Below, in pieces: positions 18,380-28,710 of a stretch of DNA of 64,000 nucleotides. The notes under the pieces were generated by a model. That model was not told where the DNA came from and did not search any database. It worked only from the letters and a program-made list of their open reading frames with translations. The stretch lies in assembly GCF_000219605.1 (NCBI RefSeq), contig NC_015740.1, forward strand, positions 3,534,001 to 3,598,000, given 5' to 3'. Positions within the stretch are counted from its first letter, which is position 1. Every line of letters starts with the position of its first letter. The stretch is from Stutzerimonas stutzeri (GTDB taxonomy: Bacteria; Pseudomonadota; Gammaproteobacteria; Pseudomonadales; Pseudomonadaceae). The translations under genes were made by a program, and so were the position numbers.

Positions 18380-19615
18380 ATGACCAGCTTCATCACCCAT
18401 TGCCCCAACTGCAGCACCCGCTTTCGCATCAGCCGCAGCCAGCTCCGCGCGGCCCATGGAGCAGTGCGCTGCGGTGCCTGCCTGGAAGTCTTCAATGCAG
18501 TCCACCATCTGCTGCGTGACGAGCTGAGCCCGGCCCCGGGGCAGGTCGCGGCGACCACCGCCGCGCAGGCGGAGACTCCGCGCCCGGTCGCAGCCACGCC
18601 CGGCGCCGCGCCGACCAGCAAGGCCGATGAAACCCTGTGGATTCACGATGACCTGGATCTGGACAGCCTCGATCTGGACGAGGAACTGGCCAAACTGGAG
18701 CAGCAGGAGCGCGAACTGTCGCAGGACCTGCTCAGCCTGGAAACCCGCAGCGGCTCGACGAAGACCGCGCGGGCGTCGGATGCCGCCACCAGCGAGCACG
18801 ACGAAAGCTGGGCGGAAATCCTGCTGAATGCCGAGCAGACCGCCACGTCCGCCGTACCTGGGAGTGATGGGCCAGTCAGCTTCACCCCGGTCACCGCCGA
18901 TACCCCGCAGCCACCGAGCCCGCTTGCGGTCAGTGCCCGGCCGCTGTCGGCCGCCAAGGCGCAACAGGCACGCAGCGAACGTGTCGAGCCAGCCCTGAGC
19001 CTTCCGGACACCGAGCCCCTCGATCAGCCCGATGATCCTGTCATCCCCCAGCGTGAACCCGAACTGCGCGGCGAGCCGCTGTTCGAACTCGACGACGAGC
19101 CGCTGCAACTGGACTGGCAGGAACGCAAGAAGCCCTGGGGACGCTGGCTCGGCTGGGGCACGCTGAACCTGCTCGCGGTGCTCGCGCTGGGTGCGCAATA
19201 CGTCGTCTACAACTACGACGAGCTGTCGCGCCAGCATCAGTACCGCCCCTGGTTCGAGCGTATCTGCCCGACCCTCGGCTGCGAACTGCCGGCCCTGGTC
19301 GATATCGGCCAGATCAAGAGCAGCAACCTGGTCGTACGCAGCCACCCCGAGTTCACCGGAGCACTGGTGGTCGATGCGATCCTCTACAACCGCGCCCCCT
19401 TTGCACAGCCCTTTCCGCTGCTGGAAATCCGCTTCGCCGACCTGAACGGCAAACTGCTGGCCAGCCGCAGCTTCAAACCCAGCGAGTACCTGTCCGGCGA
19501 GCTAGCCGGCCAGACGATCATGCCGCCGCAGGTCCCGATCCACATTGCCCTGGACATCCTCGACCCCGGCGCGAAGGCGGTGAACTACAGCCTGGGATTC
19601 CATTCTCCGGACTAG
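18380..19615 (+). CDS. Zinc-ribbon and DUF3426 domain protein
   Basis: Protein of 411 residues. It starts with an MJ0042-type zinc ribbon (CPNCSTRFR ... VRCGACLEVF), then about 200 residues of acidic, low-complexity linker. One membrane helix follows at about 257-275 (GWGTLNLLAVLALGAQYVVY), then a C-terminal periplasmic DUF3426 domain with PTLGCELPALVDIGQI. The layout is cytoplasmic metal-binding head, long tether and periplasmic domain. Function is unknown. The prmA-this gene-dusB-fis order is common in pseudomonads. Confidence 0.88.
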   Translation: MTSFITHCPNCSTRFRISRSQLRAAHGAVRCGACLEVFNAVHHLLRDELSPAPGQVAATTAAQAETPRPVAATPGAAPTSKADETLWIHDDLDLDSLDLDEELAKLEQQERELSQDLLSLETRSGSTKTARASDAATSEHDESWAEILLNAEQTATSAVPGSDGPVSFTPVTADTPQPPSPLAVSARPLSAAKAQQARSERVEPALSLPDTEPLDQPDDPVIPQREPELRGEPLFELDDEPLQLDWQERKKPWGRWLGWGTLNLLAVLALGAQYVVYNYDELSRQHQYRPWFERICPTLGCELPALVDIGQIKSSNLVVRSHPEFTGALVVDAILYNRAPFAQPFPLLEIRFADLNGKLLASRSFKPSEYLSGELAGQTIMPPQVPIHIALDILDPGAKAVNYSLGFHSPD

Positions 19616-19724
19616 CTGAACCCCTCGATCCCGGCCGGTGGCCGGACTCCCTCGACATGGGTCAGCCGTTATCCAAACTCTCGGCGATAAGGCGGCCGCT
19701 GTTCAGAATTTGTTCAAAACAGCC

Positions 19725-19753
19725 TTTAACCCGTCATGCGTAGCGGGTATTAT
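19725..19753 (+). promoter_or_regulatory. Candidate promoter of dusB-fis
   Basis: TTTAAC at 19725-19730 and TATTAT at 19748-19753 with a 17-bp spacer, about 60 bp before the dusB ATG. The following CCCACC start region gives a short leader. This promoter would drive the dusB-fis operon, which is growth-rate regulated in enterics. Confidence 0.5.
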
Positions 19754-19813
19754 GCCCACCCTTTTTTGCAGTCCCGATCGACCTAACAAGCAGGCCCCAA
19801 GCAGGGAATCTTC

Positions 19814-20827
19814 ATGTCAGCGGTACGCATCGGCCCCTACACCTTGACGAATCGGTTGATTCTCGCGCCCATGGCGGGCGTGACCGATCAGCCGTTCCGC
19901 CAGTTGTGCCGCCGCTTCGGCGCGGCCATGGTGGTCTCGGAAATGCTCACCAGCGATGTGCGCCTGTGGAACAGCCGCAAGTCGCGGTTACGCATGCCCC
20001 ATGCCGACGAACCCGAGCCACGCTCGGTGCAGATCGCCGGCGGCGACCCGCAGATGCTCGCCGAAGCGGCGCAGCGCAACGTCGAGCTGGGCGCACAGAT
20101 CATCGATATCAACATGGGTTGCCCGGCAAAGAAGGTCTGCAACAAGGCCGCCGGTTCGGCGCTGATGCGCGATGAGCGGCTGGTCGCGGACATTCTCGAG
20201 GCCGTGGTCGCCGCGGTGGATGTGCCGGTGACGCTGAAGATCCGCACCGGCTGGGACCGCCAGAACAAGAATGGCGCGACCATCGCCCGCATCGCCGAAC
20301 AGTCCGGCATCGCGGCGCTGGCAGTGCACGGGCGCACCCGAGCCGACCTGTATACCGGCGAGGCCGAATACGACACCATCGCCGCCATCAAGCAGGCGGT
20401 GTCGATTCCGGTGTTTGCCAACGGCGACATCGATTCGCCGCATAAGGCGGCCAGGGTGCTCCAGGTCACTGGGGCGGATGGCCTGCTGATTGGACGTGCG
20501 GCGCAGGGTCGCCCATGGATCTTTCGCGAAGTGGAGCATTATCTGCGCACCGGCGAGTTGCTCGCGGCGCCGACGCTGGGCGAGGTCGAAAGCACCCTGC
20601 TGGAACATGTTCAGGCGCTGCACGAATTCTATGGCGAGGTGATGGGAGTTCGTATCGCCCGCAAGCACGTGGGTTGGTATCTCGCAACACTGCCGGGCGC
20701 GCGGGACTTCCGCGCCCGTTTCAATCATCTGGAAGACAGGGATGCGCAAGGCTCCAGCATCCGGCAATTCTTTGCCGAACAACGCTCTGGGCCTGGCTCG
20801 GTGGATGGAACAGAGGTGGCCGCATGA
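19814..20827 (+). CDS. dusB: tRNA-dihydrouridine synthase B
   Basis: FMN/NADPH-dependent enzyme of 337 residues reducing uridine in the tRNA D-loop. TIM-barrel landmarks: [15 protein letters not shown], the Dus signature [20 protein letters not shown] with catalytic Cys, [12 protein letters not shown], and the FMN-phosphate site ANGDIDSP ... [14 protein letters not shown]. The ATG follows an AGGGAAT site. Its stop overlaps the fis start by four bases (ATGA), the conserved dusB-fis arrangement. Confidence 0.96.
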   Translation: MSAVRIGPYTLTNRLILAPMAGVTDQPFRQLCRRFGAAMVVSEMLTSDVRLWNSRKSRLRMPHADEPEPRSVQIAGGDPQMLAEAAQRNVELGAQIIDINMGCPAKKVCNKAAGSALMRDERLVADILEAVVAAVDVPVTLKIRTGWDRQNKNGATIARIAEQSGIAALAVHGRTRADLYTGEAEYDTIAAIKQAVSIPVFANGDIDSPHKAARVLQVTGADGLLIGRAAQGRPWIFREVEHYLRTGELLAAPTLGEVESTLLEHVQALHEFYGEVMGVRIARKHVGWYLATLPGARDFRARFNHLEDRDAQGSSIRQFFAEQRSGPGSVDGTEVAA

Positions 20828-21144
20828 CGCTGTTGAATGAAACATTGGTAAGTGGAACAACATCCGTGAGTGACAACGTGAACCTCAAGCAGCACCTGAA
20901 CACGCCGAGCGAAGCAGGGCAGACGTTGCGCGGCAGCGTCGAGAAGGCGCTGCACAACTATTTCGCCCGTCTCGAAGGTGCCGACGTCACGGACGTTTAC
21001 AACCTCGTGCTCTCCGAAGTGGAGGCGCCGCTGCTGGAAACCGTGATGCATTACGTGAAGGGCAACCAGACCAAGGCATCCGAGCTGCTCGGCCTGAATC
21101 GCGGCACCCTGCGCAAGAAACTCAAACAGTACGACCTGCTCTGA
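20824..21144 (+). CDS. fis: DNA-binding protein Fis
   Basis: Nucleoid-associated regulator of 106 residues that bends DNA and controls rRNA, tRNA and recombination sites. The N-terminal beta-hairpin arm and helices A-B are followed by the C-terminal helix-turn-helix [20 protein letters not shown], almost invariant in the family. The ATG overlaps the dusB stop. It begins slightly longer than the E. coli protein, as is usual in pseudomonads. Confidence 0.97.
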   Translation: MTLLNETLVSGTTSVSDNVNLKQHLNTPSEAGQTLRGSVEKALHNYFARLEGADVTDVYNLVLSEVEAPLLETVMHYVKGNQTKASELLGLNRGTLRKKLKQYDLL

Positions 21145-21220
21145 AGCGACAGCTGGCAGACACGGTCGCCCGGTCCTGCCAGCTTCGCGGCCTCAAGCCT
21201 GTAGCCTCTAGGAACCGTCA

Positions 21221-22825
21221 ATGACCGACCAAACCACCCGCCTTCCCGTGCGCCGCGCGCTGATCAGCGTGTCCGACAAGACCGGCGTCGTCGACTTCGC
21301 CCGTGAACTCGAAGCCCTTGGCGTCGAGATCCTGTCCACCGGTGGCACCTTCAAGCTGCTGCGCGAGAATGGCATCGCCGCCATCGAGGTCGCCGACTAC
21401 ACCGGCTTCCCGGAAATGATGGATGGCCGGGTGAAGACCCTGCATCCGAAGATCCACGGCGGCATCCTCGGCCGTCGTGATCTGGACGGTGCGGTCATGG
21501 CCGAGCACGGCATCGCGCCGATTGATCTGGTGGCGGTCAACCTCTACCCGTTCGCCGCCACCGTGGCCAAGCCCGGTTGCACCCTGCCGGACGCCATCGA
21601 GAATATCGATATCGGCGGCCCGACCATGGTCCGCAGCGCGGCGAAGAACCACAAGGATGTCGCCATCGTGGTCAACGCCGAGGACTACGCGGCAGTGGTC
21701 GACAACCTGAAGAACGGCGGGCTGACCTATGCCCAACGCTTCGACCTGGCGCTCAAGGCGTTCGAACACACCGCCGGCTATGACGGCATGATCGCCAACT
21801 ACCTCGGCGGCATCGACCAGAGCACCGAGCAGCTCAGCACCGACAACCGCAGCCTGTTCCCGCGCACCTACAACATGCAGTTCATCAAGGCGCAGGACAT
21901 GCGCTACGGTGAGAACCCGCACCAGCAGGCCGCCTTCTACGTCGAGAAGCCGGACGAAGCCTGCGTCGCCACCGCCAGGCAGCTGCAGGGCAAGGAGCTG
22001 TCGTTCAACAACGTGGCCGACACCGACGCCGCGCTGGAGTGCGTGAAGAGCTTCACCAAGCCGGCCTGTGTGATCGTCAAGCATGCCAACCCCTGTGGCG
22101 TCGCCGTCGTACCGGAAAACGAAGGCGGCATCCGCAAGGCCTATGACCTGGCCTACGCCACCGACAGCGAGTCGGCCTTCGGCGGCATCATCGCCTTCAA
22201 CCGCGAGCTGGACGGCGAAACCGCCCAGGCCATCGTCGAGCGTCAATTCGTCGAGGTGATCATCGCGCCCAAGGTTTCCCAGGCAGCCCGCGATGTGGTC
22301 GCCAGCAAGGCCAACGTCCGACTGCTCGAATGCGGCGAGTGGCCGGCCGAGCGCAGTCCGGGCTGGGACTACAAGCGCGTCAACGGCGGCCTGCTGATCC
22401 AGAGCCGTGACATCGGCATGATCACCGAGGCGGACCTCAAGATCGTCACCCAGCGCGCACCGACCGAGCAGGAGATCCACGACCTGATCTTCGCCTGGAA
22501 AGTGGCCAAGTTCGTCAAGTCCAACGCCATCGTCTACGCCAAGAACCGCCAGACCGTCGGTGTCGGCGCCGGCCAGATGAGCCGCGTCAACTCCGCGCGC
22601 ATCGCCGCGATCAAGGCCGAACACGCCGGTCTGCAGGTGCAGGGCGCGGTCATGGCTTCCGATGCCTTCTTCCCGTTCCGCGACGGCATCGACAACGCAG
22701 CCAAGGCCGGCATCACCGCAGTGATCCAGCCGGGTGGCTCGATGCGCGACAACGAAGTGATCGCCGCGGCCGACGAAGCCGGTATTGCCATGGTGTTCAC
22801 CGGCATGCGCCACTTCCGCCACTAA
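21221..22825 (+). CDS. purH: Bifunctional AICAR formyltransferase/IMP cyclohydrolase
   Basis: Catalyses the last two steps of IMP synthesis, 534 residues. The N-terminal cyclohydrolase domain has [25 protein letters not shown] and [15 protein letters not shown]. The C-terminal transformylase has the catalytic region [11 protein letters not shown] and ends with [17 protein letters not shown]. Length is standard. A large complementary-strand open frame (21218-22837) is a codon-bias shadow. It lies 199 bp upstream of purD, the usual purHD order, with structured DNA in the gap. Confidence 0.97.
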   Translation: MTDQTTRLPVRRALISVSDKTGVVDFARELEALGVEILSTGGTFKLLRENGIAAIEVADYTGFPEMMDGRVKTLHPKIHGGILGRRDLDGAVMAEHGIAPIDLVAVNLYPFAATVAKPGCTLPDAIENIDIGGPTMVRSAAKNHKDVAIVVNAEDYAAVVDNLKNGGLTYAQRFDLALKAFEHTAGYDGMIANYLGGIDQSTEQLSTDNRSLFPRTYNMQFIKAQDMRYGENPHQQAAFYVEKPDEACVATARQLQGKELSFNNVADTDAALECVKSFTKPACVIVKHANPCGVAVVPENEGGIRKAYDLAYATDSESAFGGIIAFNRELDGETAQAIVERQFVEVIIAPKVSQAARDVVASKANVRLLECGEWPAERSPGWDYKRVNGGLLIQSRDIGMITEADLKIVTQRAPTEQEIHDLIFAWKVAKFVKSNAIVYAKNRQTVGVGAGQMSRVNSARIAAIKAEHAGLQVQGAVMASDAFFPFRDGIDNAAKAGITAVIQPGGSMRDNEVIAAADEAGIAMVFTGMRHFRH

Positions 22826-22859
22826 ACTCGGCCGCACTCGGACAGGGATCTGCGGTGTT

Positions 22860-22919
22860 GCCCGACTCTTCCCCCATGCTCATTGCCAGAAGGCAACTCC
22901 GCTGGGTGAAGAGTCGGGC
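22860..22919. repeat. Long inverted repeat in the purH-purD spacer
   Basis: A perfect 12-bp inverted repeat, GCCCGACTCTTC (22860-22871) and GAAGAGTCGGGC (22908-22919), encloses a 36-base loop that contains a smaller hairpin (TTGCC-AGAA-GGCAA, 22883-22896). There is no T-tract, so it is not a classical terminator. It may be an RNA-processing or attenuating structure in the purHD transcript. Confidence 0.6.
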
Positions 22920-22957
22920 GCCTTGCATCTACCAGCCCGATCGCGACCTCGGTATTC

Positions 22958-22988
22958 GTAGGGTGGATAACGCTTTGCTTATCCACCA
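22958..22988. repeat. GTAGGGTGGATAA-type palindromic intergenic repeat
   Basis: The arms GGTGGATAA (22962-22970) and TTATCCACC (22979-22987) form a perfect 9-bp stem with an 8-base loop, preceded by GTAG. I recognise this as a dispersed palindrome frequent between genes in several Pseudomonas genomes; only one copy was noticed here. Confidence 0.6.
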
Positions 22989-23024
22989 AGCGGGCTACCG
23001 GCCCGCCTCCATTGGGAGAGAGAA

Positions 23025-24317
23025 ATGAACGTACTGATCATCGGTAGCGGCGGCCGCGAGCATGCCCTGGCCTGGAAGGTCGCGCAGGACCCACGCGTTG
23101 CCAAGGTATACGTAGCCCCCGGCAACGCAGGCACCGCCACTGAAGCCAAGTGCGAGAACGTCGCCATCGACGTGCTGGCCATCGAGCAACTGGCGGACTT
23201 TGCCGCGGCCAACGTGCAGCTGACCATCGTCGGACCGGAAGCGCCGCTGGTCAAAGGCGTGGTCGACCTGTTCCGCTCGCGCGGGCTGGACATCTTCGGC
23301 CCCACCGCTGCCGCCGCGCAGCTGGAAGGCTCCAAGGCCTTCACCAAGGATTTCCTGGCGCGTCACGCCATTCCGACCGCCGACTATCAGAACTTCACCG
23401 AAGTCGAACCGGCGCTGGCCTATCTGCGCGAAAAGGGCGCACCGATCGTTATCAAGGCCGACGGCCTGGCGGCCGGCAAGGGTGTGATCGTCGCCATGAC
23501 CCTGGCCGAAGCCGAGGACGCCGTGCGTGACATGCTCTCCGGCAATGCCTTCGGCGACGCCGGGGCGCGGGTGGTGATCGAGGAGTTCCTCGATGGCGAA
23601 GAGGCCAGCTTCATCGTCATGGTCGACGGCGAGCACGTGCTGCCGATGGCCACCAGCCAGGACCACAAGCGCGTCGGCGACGGCGACAGCGGCCCGAATA
23701 CCGGCGGCATGGGCGCCTATTCGCCGGCTCCGGTGGTCACTGCCGAGGTACACCAGCGCGTGATGGATGAGGTGATCTACCCGACCGTGCGCGGCATGGC
23801 CGCCGAAGGCAACGTCTACACCGGCTTCCTTTATGCCGGGCTGATGATCGACAAGGCCGGCAAGCCTAAGGTCATCGAGTTCAACTGCCGCTTCGGCGAC
23901 CCGGAAACCCAGCCAATCATGTGCCGCCTGGAGTCCAGCCTGGTGCTGCTGGTCGAGGCCGCGCTGGCCAAGGCGCTGAACAAGGTCGAGGCGACCTGGG
24001 ATCCGCGACCGACCGTCGGTGTGGTACTGGCTGCCGGCGGCTACCCGGGCGACTATGCCAAGGGCGACGTGATCGAGGGACTGGACGAAGCAGCCAAGCT
24101 GGATGGCAAGGTGTTCCACGCGGGCACCGCTTTGAATGCCGAGGGTCAGGTAGTCACTGCCGGCGGCCGCGTACTCTGTGCCACCGCTATCGGCCGTAGC
24201 GTGTCCGAGGCACAGCAGCAGGCCTACCGCCTGGCGGAAAAGATCCGCTGGAATGGCTGTTTCTACCGCAAGGACATCGGCTACCGCGCCATCACCCGCG
24301 AGCGCGGCGAGGGTTAA
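23025..24317 (+). CDS. purD: Phosphoribosylamine-glycine ligase
   Basis: ATP-grasp enzyme of 430 residues forming GAR in purine synthesis. Landmarks: [41 protein letters not shown] and [12 protein letters not shown]. Length is standard. A GGGAGAGAGA ribosome site is well placed before the ATG at 23025. It is followed by retS, as in P. aeruginosa. Confidence 0.97.
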   Translation: MNVLIIGSGGREHALAWKVAQDPRVAKVYVAPGNAGTATEAKCENVAIDVLAIEQLADFAAANVQLTIVGPEAPLVKGVVDLFRSRGLDIFGPTAAAAQLEGSKAFTKDFLARHAIPTADYQNFTEVEPALAYLREKGAPIVIKADGLAAGKGVIVAMTLAEAEDAVRDMLSGNAFGDAGARVVIEEFLDGEEASFIVMVDGEHVLPMATSQDHKRVGDGDSGPNTGGMGAYSPAPVVTAEVHQRVMDEVIYPTVRGMAAEGNVYTGFLYAGLMIDKAGKPKVIEFNCRFGDPETQPIMCRLESSLVLLVEAALAKALNKVEATWDPRPTVGVVLAAGGYPGDYAKGDVIEGLDEAAKLDGKVFHAGTALNAEGQVVTAGGRVLCATAIGRSVSEAQQQAYRLAEKIRWNGCFYRKDIGYRAITRERGEG

Positions 24318-24396
24318 GCTCAGCCTGTCATCAGGAATGCGTGCGGCGCCAGGTTTTATCGCCGTCGCACGCATTACAGGCCGGCTGCGGCATGGC

Positions 24397-24402
24397 TATA
24401 AT
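24397..24402 (+). promoter_or_regulatory. Candidate -10 box of retS
   Basis: A consensus TATAAT 32 bases before the GTG start of retS places transcription initiation near 24409 and a leader of about 25 nt. No matching -35 was found. Confidence 0.45.
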
Positions 24403-24433
24403 CCGCCGTCACACTCATGAACGGACTTCTCTA

Positions 24434-27235
24434 GTGGGTCGGCTCCGGATTGCCATAGCTGTCATCTTCGGCCTGCTGCTGATCAACCTGATCCCGCTGT
24501 CGGCCCAGGCTTCCATTGCCCCTTCGCCGGCCTCCGCCACGCTTTCCGCTGATTCCGTACCACAGAACTGGCGCCTGCTGATCGACCAGTCCGGCGGCCT
24601 CACGCTGGATGAAGTGGTTTCCCAGCGCGCGCTGTTCCAGCGCCTGGACAAACTTTTCTACAGCGCACCGGCCAGCGATCGGGCGGTCTGGCTGCAGGTC
24701 AGCCTGCCGCCACTGACCAAGCCCAAGTGGCTCTGGATGTTCGCACCACGCGCGCAGTATCTGGACTTCTATCTGCTGCGCGACGGCCGACTGGAGCGCC
24801 ACACAGCGACCGGCGACATGCGCCCGATCAGCGAGCGTCCTCTGCCCAGCCGCGCCTACCTGTTCAGCCTGCCCAACGATGGCCAGCCACGTGAGGCCTA
24901 CATCCGCCTGCAGTCCAGTCACCCACTGATGACCTGGTTCAAGACCATCGACGAAGCGGGACTGGTGAACCAGAACAAGCCGGCCTATCTGTTCGGTGCG
25001 CTGTTCGGCGCGCTCGCGCTGCTGGCGCTCTACAACCTGCTGCGCTTCGCCTACACCCTCAGCTGCACCCATATCTGGCTCAGCCTGCTGCACGGTGCGC
25101 TGCTGAGCTGCGCCACGGCCAACCTCGGCGTGCTGGCCATATGGCTGCCTTGGTTGACCTACAGCCAGCCGCTGATCGCCGATTTCTCGGCCCTGGCCGC
25201 GAGCTGCGCCCTGCTCGGCTACACGCTGGGCTTCTTCAATCAGCGCGGGCGCACCTGGATCACCTGGCTGCTGGGCATCGAACTCAACCTGGTGCTGGCG
25301 CTGGCCGCCAGCATCCTGCTTGCTCAATGGCCCTGGTACAGCTGGCTGATCTACTCGCTGGTGCTGGCGGCGGCGTGCAGCGTGCTGGCCGTGGCGAGTT
25401 ATCACTGGCGGCAAGGCTACAAACCGGCCCGCCTGGTGGTAGCCGGGACGACGCTGTTCGCGCTCGGGATGGTGTTCTTCATGCCAATGCTGCTGGGCTT
25501 CGATCAGCTCGATCCGGGCTGGCTCACTGGCGGGCTCTTCAGTCTCGCGACGCTGGCGGGGCTGCTGCTCAGCTTCGCCCTGCTCGAACGGCAGCGGCAA
25601 CGGCAGTCGGACAGCCGCAGCCAGTACACCGCTGCGGCAGTCAGCACTGCCGAGCTGAAGACCAAGGCCGATTTCCTGTCGAAGATCAGCCATGAGCTGC
25701 GTACGCCCATGAACGGCGTGCTGGGCATGAGCGAATTGCTGCTGGGCACCTCGCTGTCGGCCAAGCAACGCGACTACGTCCAGACGATTCACAGCTCCGG
25801 CAACGAGTTGCTCAACCTGATCAACGAAATCCTCGATATCTCCAAGCTGGAGTCCGGCCAGATCGAACTGGACGAGGTGCAGTTCGACTTCAATGCCTTG
25901 ATCGAGGACTGCCTGAGCATCTTCCGCGCCAAGGCCGAGCAGCAGAAGGTCGAGCTGATCAGCTTTATCCAGCCGCAGTTGCCGCAAGTGGTCACCGGTG
26001 ACCCGACCCGCCTGCGGCAGACCCTGCTGAACCTGCTGGAGAATGCCTTCAAGCAGACCGACGAAGGCGAGGTGCTGCTGATCGCGGCGGTCGACGGGCC
26101 GACGGAGAGTCCGCGACTGCGCATCACCGTCCAGGACAGCGGCCGTCCGCTGGAGGCCTACGAGCGCGACGCGCTGCTCAACGCCGCGGTAGACAGCCAT
26201 GACTTCCTCGCGGCGACGCGGCATGGCGGGCGGCTCGGCCTGATCATCGCGCGCCAGCTGGTCCAGCTGATGGATGGCGACTTCGGCATCCAGACCGGGG
26301 CCAGCCAAGGCAATACGCTGTGGATCAGCCTGCCCCTGGCCGGCGAGGGTCTGGCACAGAACAACGCGGACCTGGACGGCCCGCTGCAGGGCACGCGCCT
26401 GCTGATCGTCGACGACAACGACACCTGCCGCAAGGTACTGCTGCAGCAGTGCAGCGGCTGGGGCCTGGATGTGAGCGCGGTCGCCTCGGGCAAGGAAGCG
26501 CTGGCCCTGCTACGGACCAAAGCCCACCTGAAGGAGTACTTCGACGTGGTCCTGCTCGACCAGGACATGCCGGGAATGACCGGCATGCAGCTGGCGAGCA
26601 AGATCAAGGAGGACTCCAGCCTCAACCACGACATTCTGCTGATCATGCTCACCGGCATGAGTAGCGCGCCGAGCAAGATCATCGCCCGCAATGCCGGGAT
26701 CAAGCGCATCCTGGCCAAACCGGTGGCCGGCTACACCCTCAAGACCACTCTGGCCGACGAACTCGCGCAACGCCAGGCAGGCAGCCAGCACCGGCCGAGC
26801 CCCACAGCGCAGCCCTTGCCTCCGCTGGAGGTCCCCAGTGACTTCCGCATCCTGGTTGCCGAGGACAACAGCATTTCCACCAAGGTCATCCGCGGCATGC
26901 TGAACAAGCTCAACCTGCAACCGGATACTGCCTGCAACGGCGAGGAAGCGCTGGAGGCGATCAAGGCTCAGCCGTACGACCTGGTGCTGATGGATTGTGA
27001 GATGCCGGTGCTCGACGGTTTCCAGGCCACGCACCAGTTGCGCGAGTGGGAAGCGCACAATGCCCGGCCGCGTACCCCGGTGGTCGCGCTCACCGCGCAT
27101 ATCCTCAGCGAGCACCGCGAACGTGCCCGAGAGGCCGGCATGGACGGTCACATGGCCAAGCCGGTGGAGCTGTCCCATCTGCGCGAGCTGATCGACCACT
27201 GGGTTCGCGTCAAGCAGGCCGAGCACGCCGAATGA
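24434..27235 (+). CDS. retS: Hybrid sensor histidine kinase RetS
   Basis: Orphan hybrid kinase of 933 residues that in P. aeruginosa binds and inhibits GacS, favouring motility and acute virulence over biofilm. Order: signal/TM, periplasmic 7TMR-DISMED2 sensor (about 30-180), seven-TM 7TMR-DISM module (about 185-390), HisKA with His420 (SHELRTP), degenerate HATPase, and receiver domains with Asp709 (LLDQDMPG) and Asp854 (LMDCEMPV). The His and Asp positions run four residues below the P. aeruginosa numbering I recall (424, 713, 858). The GTG at 24434 gives the family length; the earlier frame to 24341 includes the promoter. It follows purD by 116 bp, the known retS context. Confidence 0.92.
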   Translation: MGRLRIAIAVIFGLLLINLIPLSAQASIAPSPASATLSADSVPQNWRLLIDQSGGLTLDEVVSQRALFQRLDKLFYSAPASDRAVWLQVSLPPLTKPKWLWMFAPRAQYLDFYLLRDGRLERHTATGDMRPISERPLPSRAYLFSLPNDGQPREAYIRLQSSHPLMTWFKTIDEAGLVNQNKPAYLFGALFGALALLALYNLLRFAYTLSCTHIWLSLLHGALLSCATANLGVLAIWLPWLTYSQPLIADFSALAASCALLGYTLGFFNQRGRTWITWLLGIELNLVLALAASILLAQWPWYSWLIYSLVLAAACSVLAVASYHWRQGYKPARLVVAGTTLFALGMVFFMPMLLGFDQLDPGWLTGGLFSLATLAGLLLSFALLERQRQRQSDSRSQYTAAAVSTAELKTKADFLSKISHELRTPMNGVLGMSELLLGTSLSAKQRDYVQTIHSSGNELLNLINEILDISKLESGQIELDEVQFDFNALIEDCLSIFRAKAEQQKVELISFIQPQLPQVVTGDPTRLRQTLLNLLENAFKQTDEGEVLLIAAVDGPTESPRLRITVQDSGRPLEAYERDALLNAAVDSHDFLAATRHGGRLGLIIARQLVQLMDGDFGIQTGASQGNTLWISLPLAGEGLAQNNADLDGPLQGTRLLIVDDNDTCRKVLLQQCSGWGLDVSAVASGKEALALLRTKAHLKEYFDVVLLDQDMPGMTGMQLASKIKEDSSLNHDILLIMLTGMSSAPSKIIARNAGIKRILAKPVAGYTLKTTLADELAQRQAGSQHRPSPTAQPLPPLEVPSDFRILVAEDNSISTKVIRGMLNKLNLQPDTACNGEEALEAIKAQPYDLVLMDCEMPVLDGFQATHQLREWEAHNARPRTPVVALTAHILSEHRERAREAGMDGHMAKPVELSHLRELIDHWVRVKQAEHAE

Positions 27236-27256
27236 TGACGTGCCGGCGGCTCAGGA

Positions 27257-28507
27257 TCAGGACGCCCGCGGCCTCACATCGCTGATCAGCAGCCCGCTTT
27301 CCGGTTTCGCCGGCATCCGCGACAGGTCGATCCGCAGGTCCTGTGCCGGCACTGCATAGTCCATCTCCCGAGTCAGCATACGTAGCGCGAGCTTGAGCAG
27401 TTCGATCGCCAGCCGCTCGCCCGGGCAGCGATGCCCCTGCGCGGGATCGCCACCACCCTGAGTCACGAAACTGAAGGCATCGCCCGCCCAGTCAACGAAG
27501 CGTTCCGGCTGAAAGGCCTCGGGGTCAGTCCAGCGACTCGCCTCGCGATTGGTGCCCCAGAGGTCCAGCATCACGCGCGTGCCGGCCGGGAAGTGATGGC
27601 CCTGCCAATCGAAGCCTTCCCGCACCCGCGCGGCCGTGAACGGGAAGAACGCGTGCAGCCGGCGCACCTCCTGGGCGAAAGGCTCGAGCAGTTCGTCCTC
27701 GGCGCGCAACCGTTCGCACCAGTGCGGATGCGCCAGCAACTCAAGGGCGGCGTAAGTGATGAAGTAGGCCACCGCAACCGTCGGGCGCAACAGATTGAGC
27801 AGCTCGACCGCCGCGATACGGCTGTCCAGCGGTTTGCCGTCCAGGTCCCGGTGATGCGCCACGACCATGAGTGCCCGGGTCGGGTCGCCCTGCAGCTCAC
27901 CGGCACGCACCTGCTCGATCAGGTGCTGCGTCCAGGCCTCGGCCTCGCGACGAGCCTTGCGCGCCGCCAGGTGCCGGGGTCCGATGCCGCCCGCGCCGTC
28001 GATCATCTGCGCCAGCTGGTCACGGCGCAGCTCACGCTCGGCGGATGGCAACGGCACTCCAGCCCAGCGGCAGACACTGTCGGTGAGCAGCATCTGCACT
28101 TCACCGAGCAGCTGGACTTCGCCCTGTGCCTGCCATTGGCCGATCGCCTGACGCCAGCTCCGCTCGGTCAGGCCGACCAGCTCGTCGACAGCCGCGGCGT
28201 CCAGCAGCTGCAGGAACATGCGTTTGCGATGGCGATGCGCCTCGCCATCGAGCCCCTGGACGCCACCCTGTCCGAGCAGCGTCTTCTTCAGCATCCGCGG
28301 CATCGCCTGCGCGCGCTGAAAGTGGCGCTCGTCATAGAACAGGCGCGCCGCCTGCTCCCCGCTCAGGCAGATGGTGTTCTGCATCAGCAGACGCGCCTGA
28401 AAAACATTGCTGTGCAGGCGCTGGCAGCGATCGCGGATGAAGGGATAACCTTCGCCCAGCAGCGCCAGCGAACTTTCCAGATGATCATCGCGAGGAATGT
28501 CAGTCAT
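27257..28507 (-). CDS. CYP152-family fatty-acid peroxygenase (cytochrome P450)
   Basis: Soluble P450 of 416 residues. The heme-thiolate loop GGGDPAQGHRCPGERL has the proximal Cys361. The I-helix carries Arg241-Pro242 (LLRPTVAVAYF) instead of the usual acid-alcohol pair; this is the CYP152 hallmark in which Arg anchors the fatty-acid carboxylate that replaces the acid catalyst. CYP152 enzymes use H2O2 directly, without a reductase, to alpha/beta-hydroxylate or decarboxylate fatty acids. Gln84 (GGVQGLDG) occupies the place that is His in the decarboxylase OleT and Gln in hydroxylases, so hydroxylation is favoured. The ATG at 28507 matches the family start. No redox partner is nearby. Confidence 0.88.
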   Translation of the reverse strand: MTDIPRDDHLESSLALLGEGYPFIRDRCQRLHSNVFQARLLMQNTICLSGEQAARLFYDERHFQRAQAMPRMLKKTLLGQGGVQGLDGEAHRHRKRMFLQLLDAAAVDELVGLTERSWRQAIGQWQAQGEVQLLGEVQMLLTDSVCRWAGVPLPSAERELRRDQLAQMIDGAGGIGPRHLAARKARREAEAWTQHLIEQVRAGELQGDPTRALMVVAHHRDLDGKPLDSRIAAVELLNLLRPTVAVAYFITYAALELLAHPHWCERLRAEDELLEPFAQEVRRLHAFFPFTAARVREGFDWQGHHFPAGTRVMLDLWGTNREASRWTDPEAFQPERFVDWAGDAFSFVTQGGGDPAQGHRCPGERLAIELLKLALRMLTREMDYAVPAQDLRIDLSRMPAKPESGLLISDVRPRAS

Positions 28508-28710
28508 GCCGTTCTCCAGTAGCCAGGTCTGCAATCGACAAGCTGGGGCGGGGGACGTTGCCGGAAACAAGGCCCAGTGGTCGGAAACTGAACAAAACTG
28601 GCCGGCCGCTGCCGATTACTGGACGAGTCGAAGAAACGGCCAAGGCCTCGATACGCCCATCCGAGCGCGCGCCGTTTCGTCCGAAGGAGCCATGGGATGA
28701 TGACCCGCCG

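Noticed and set aside
21218..22837. 539-residue open frame opposite purH
   Set aside because: Complete overlap with an intact conserved gene and shadow-type composition.
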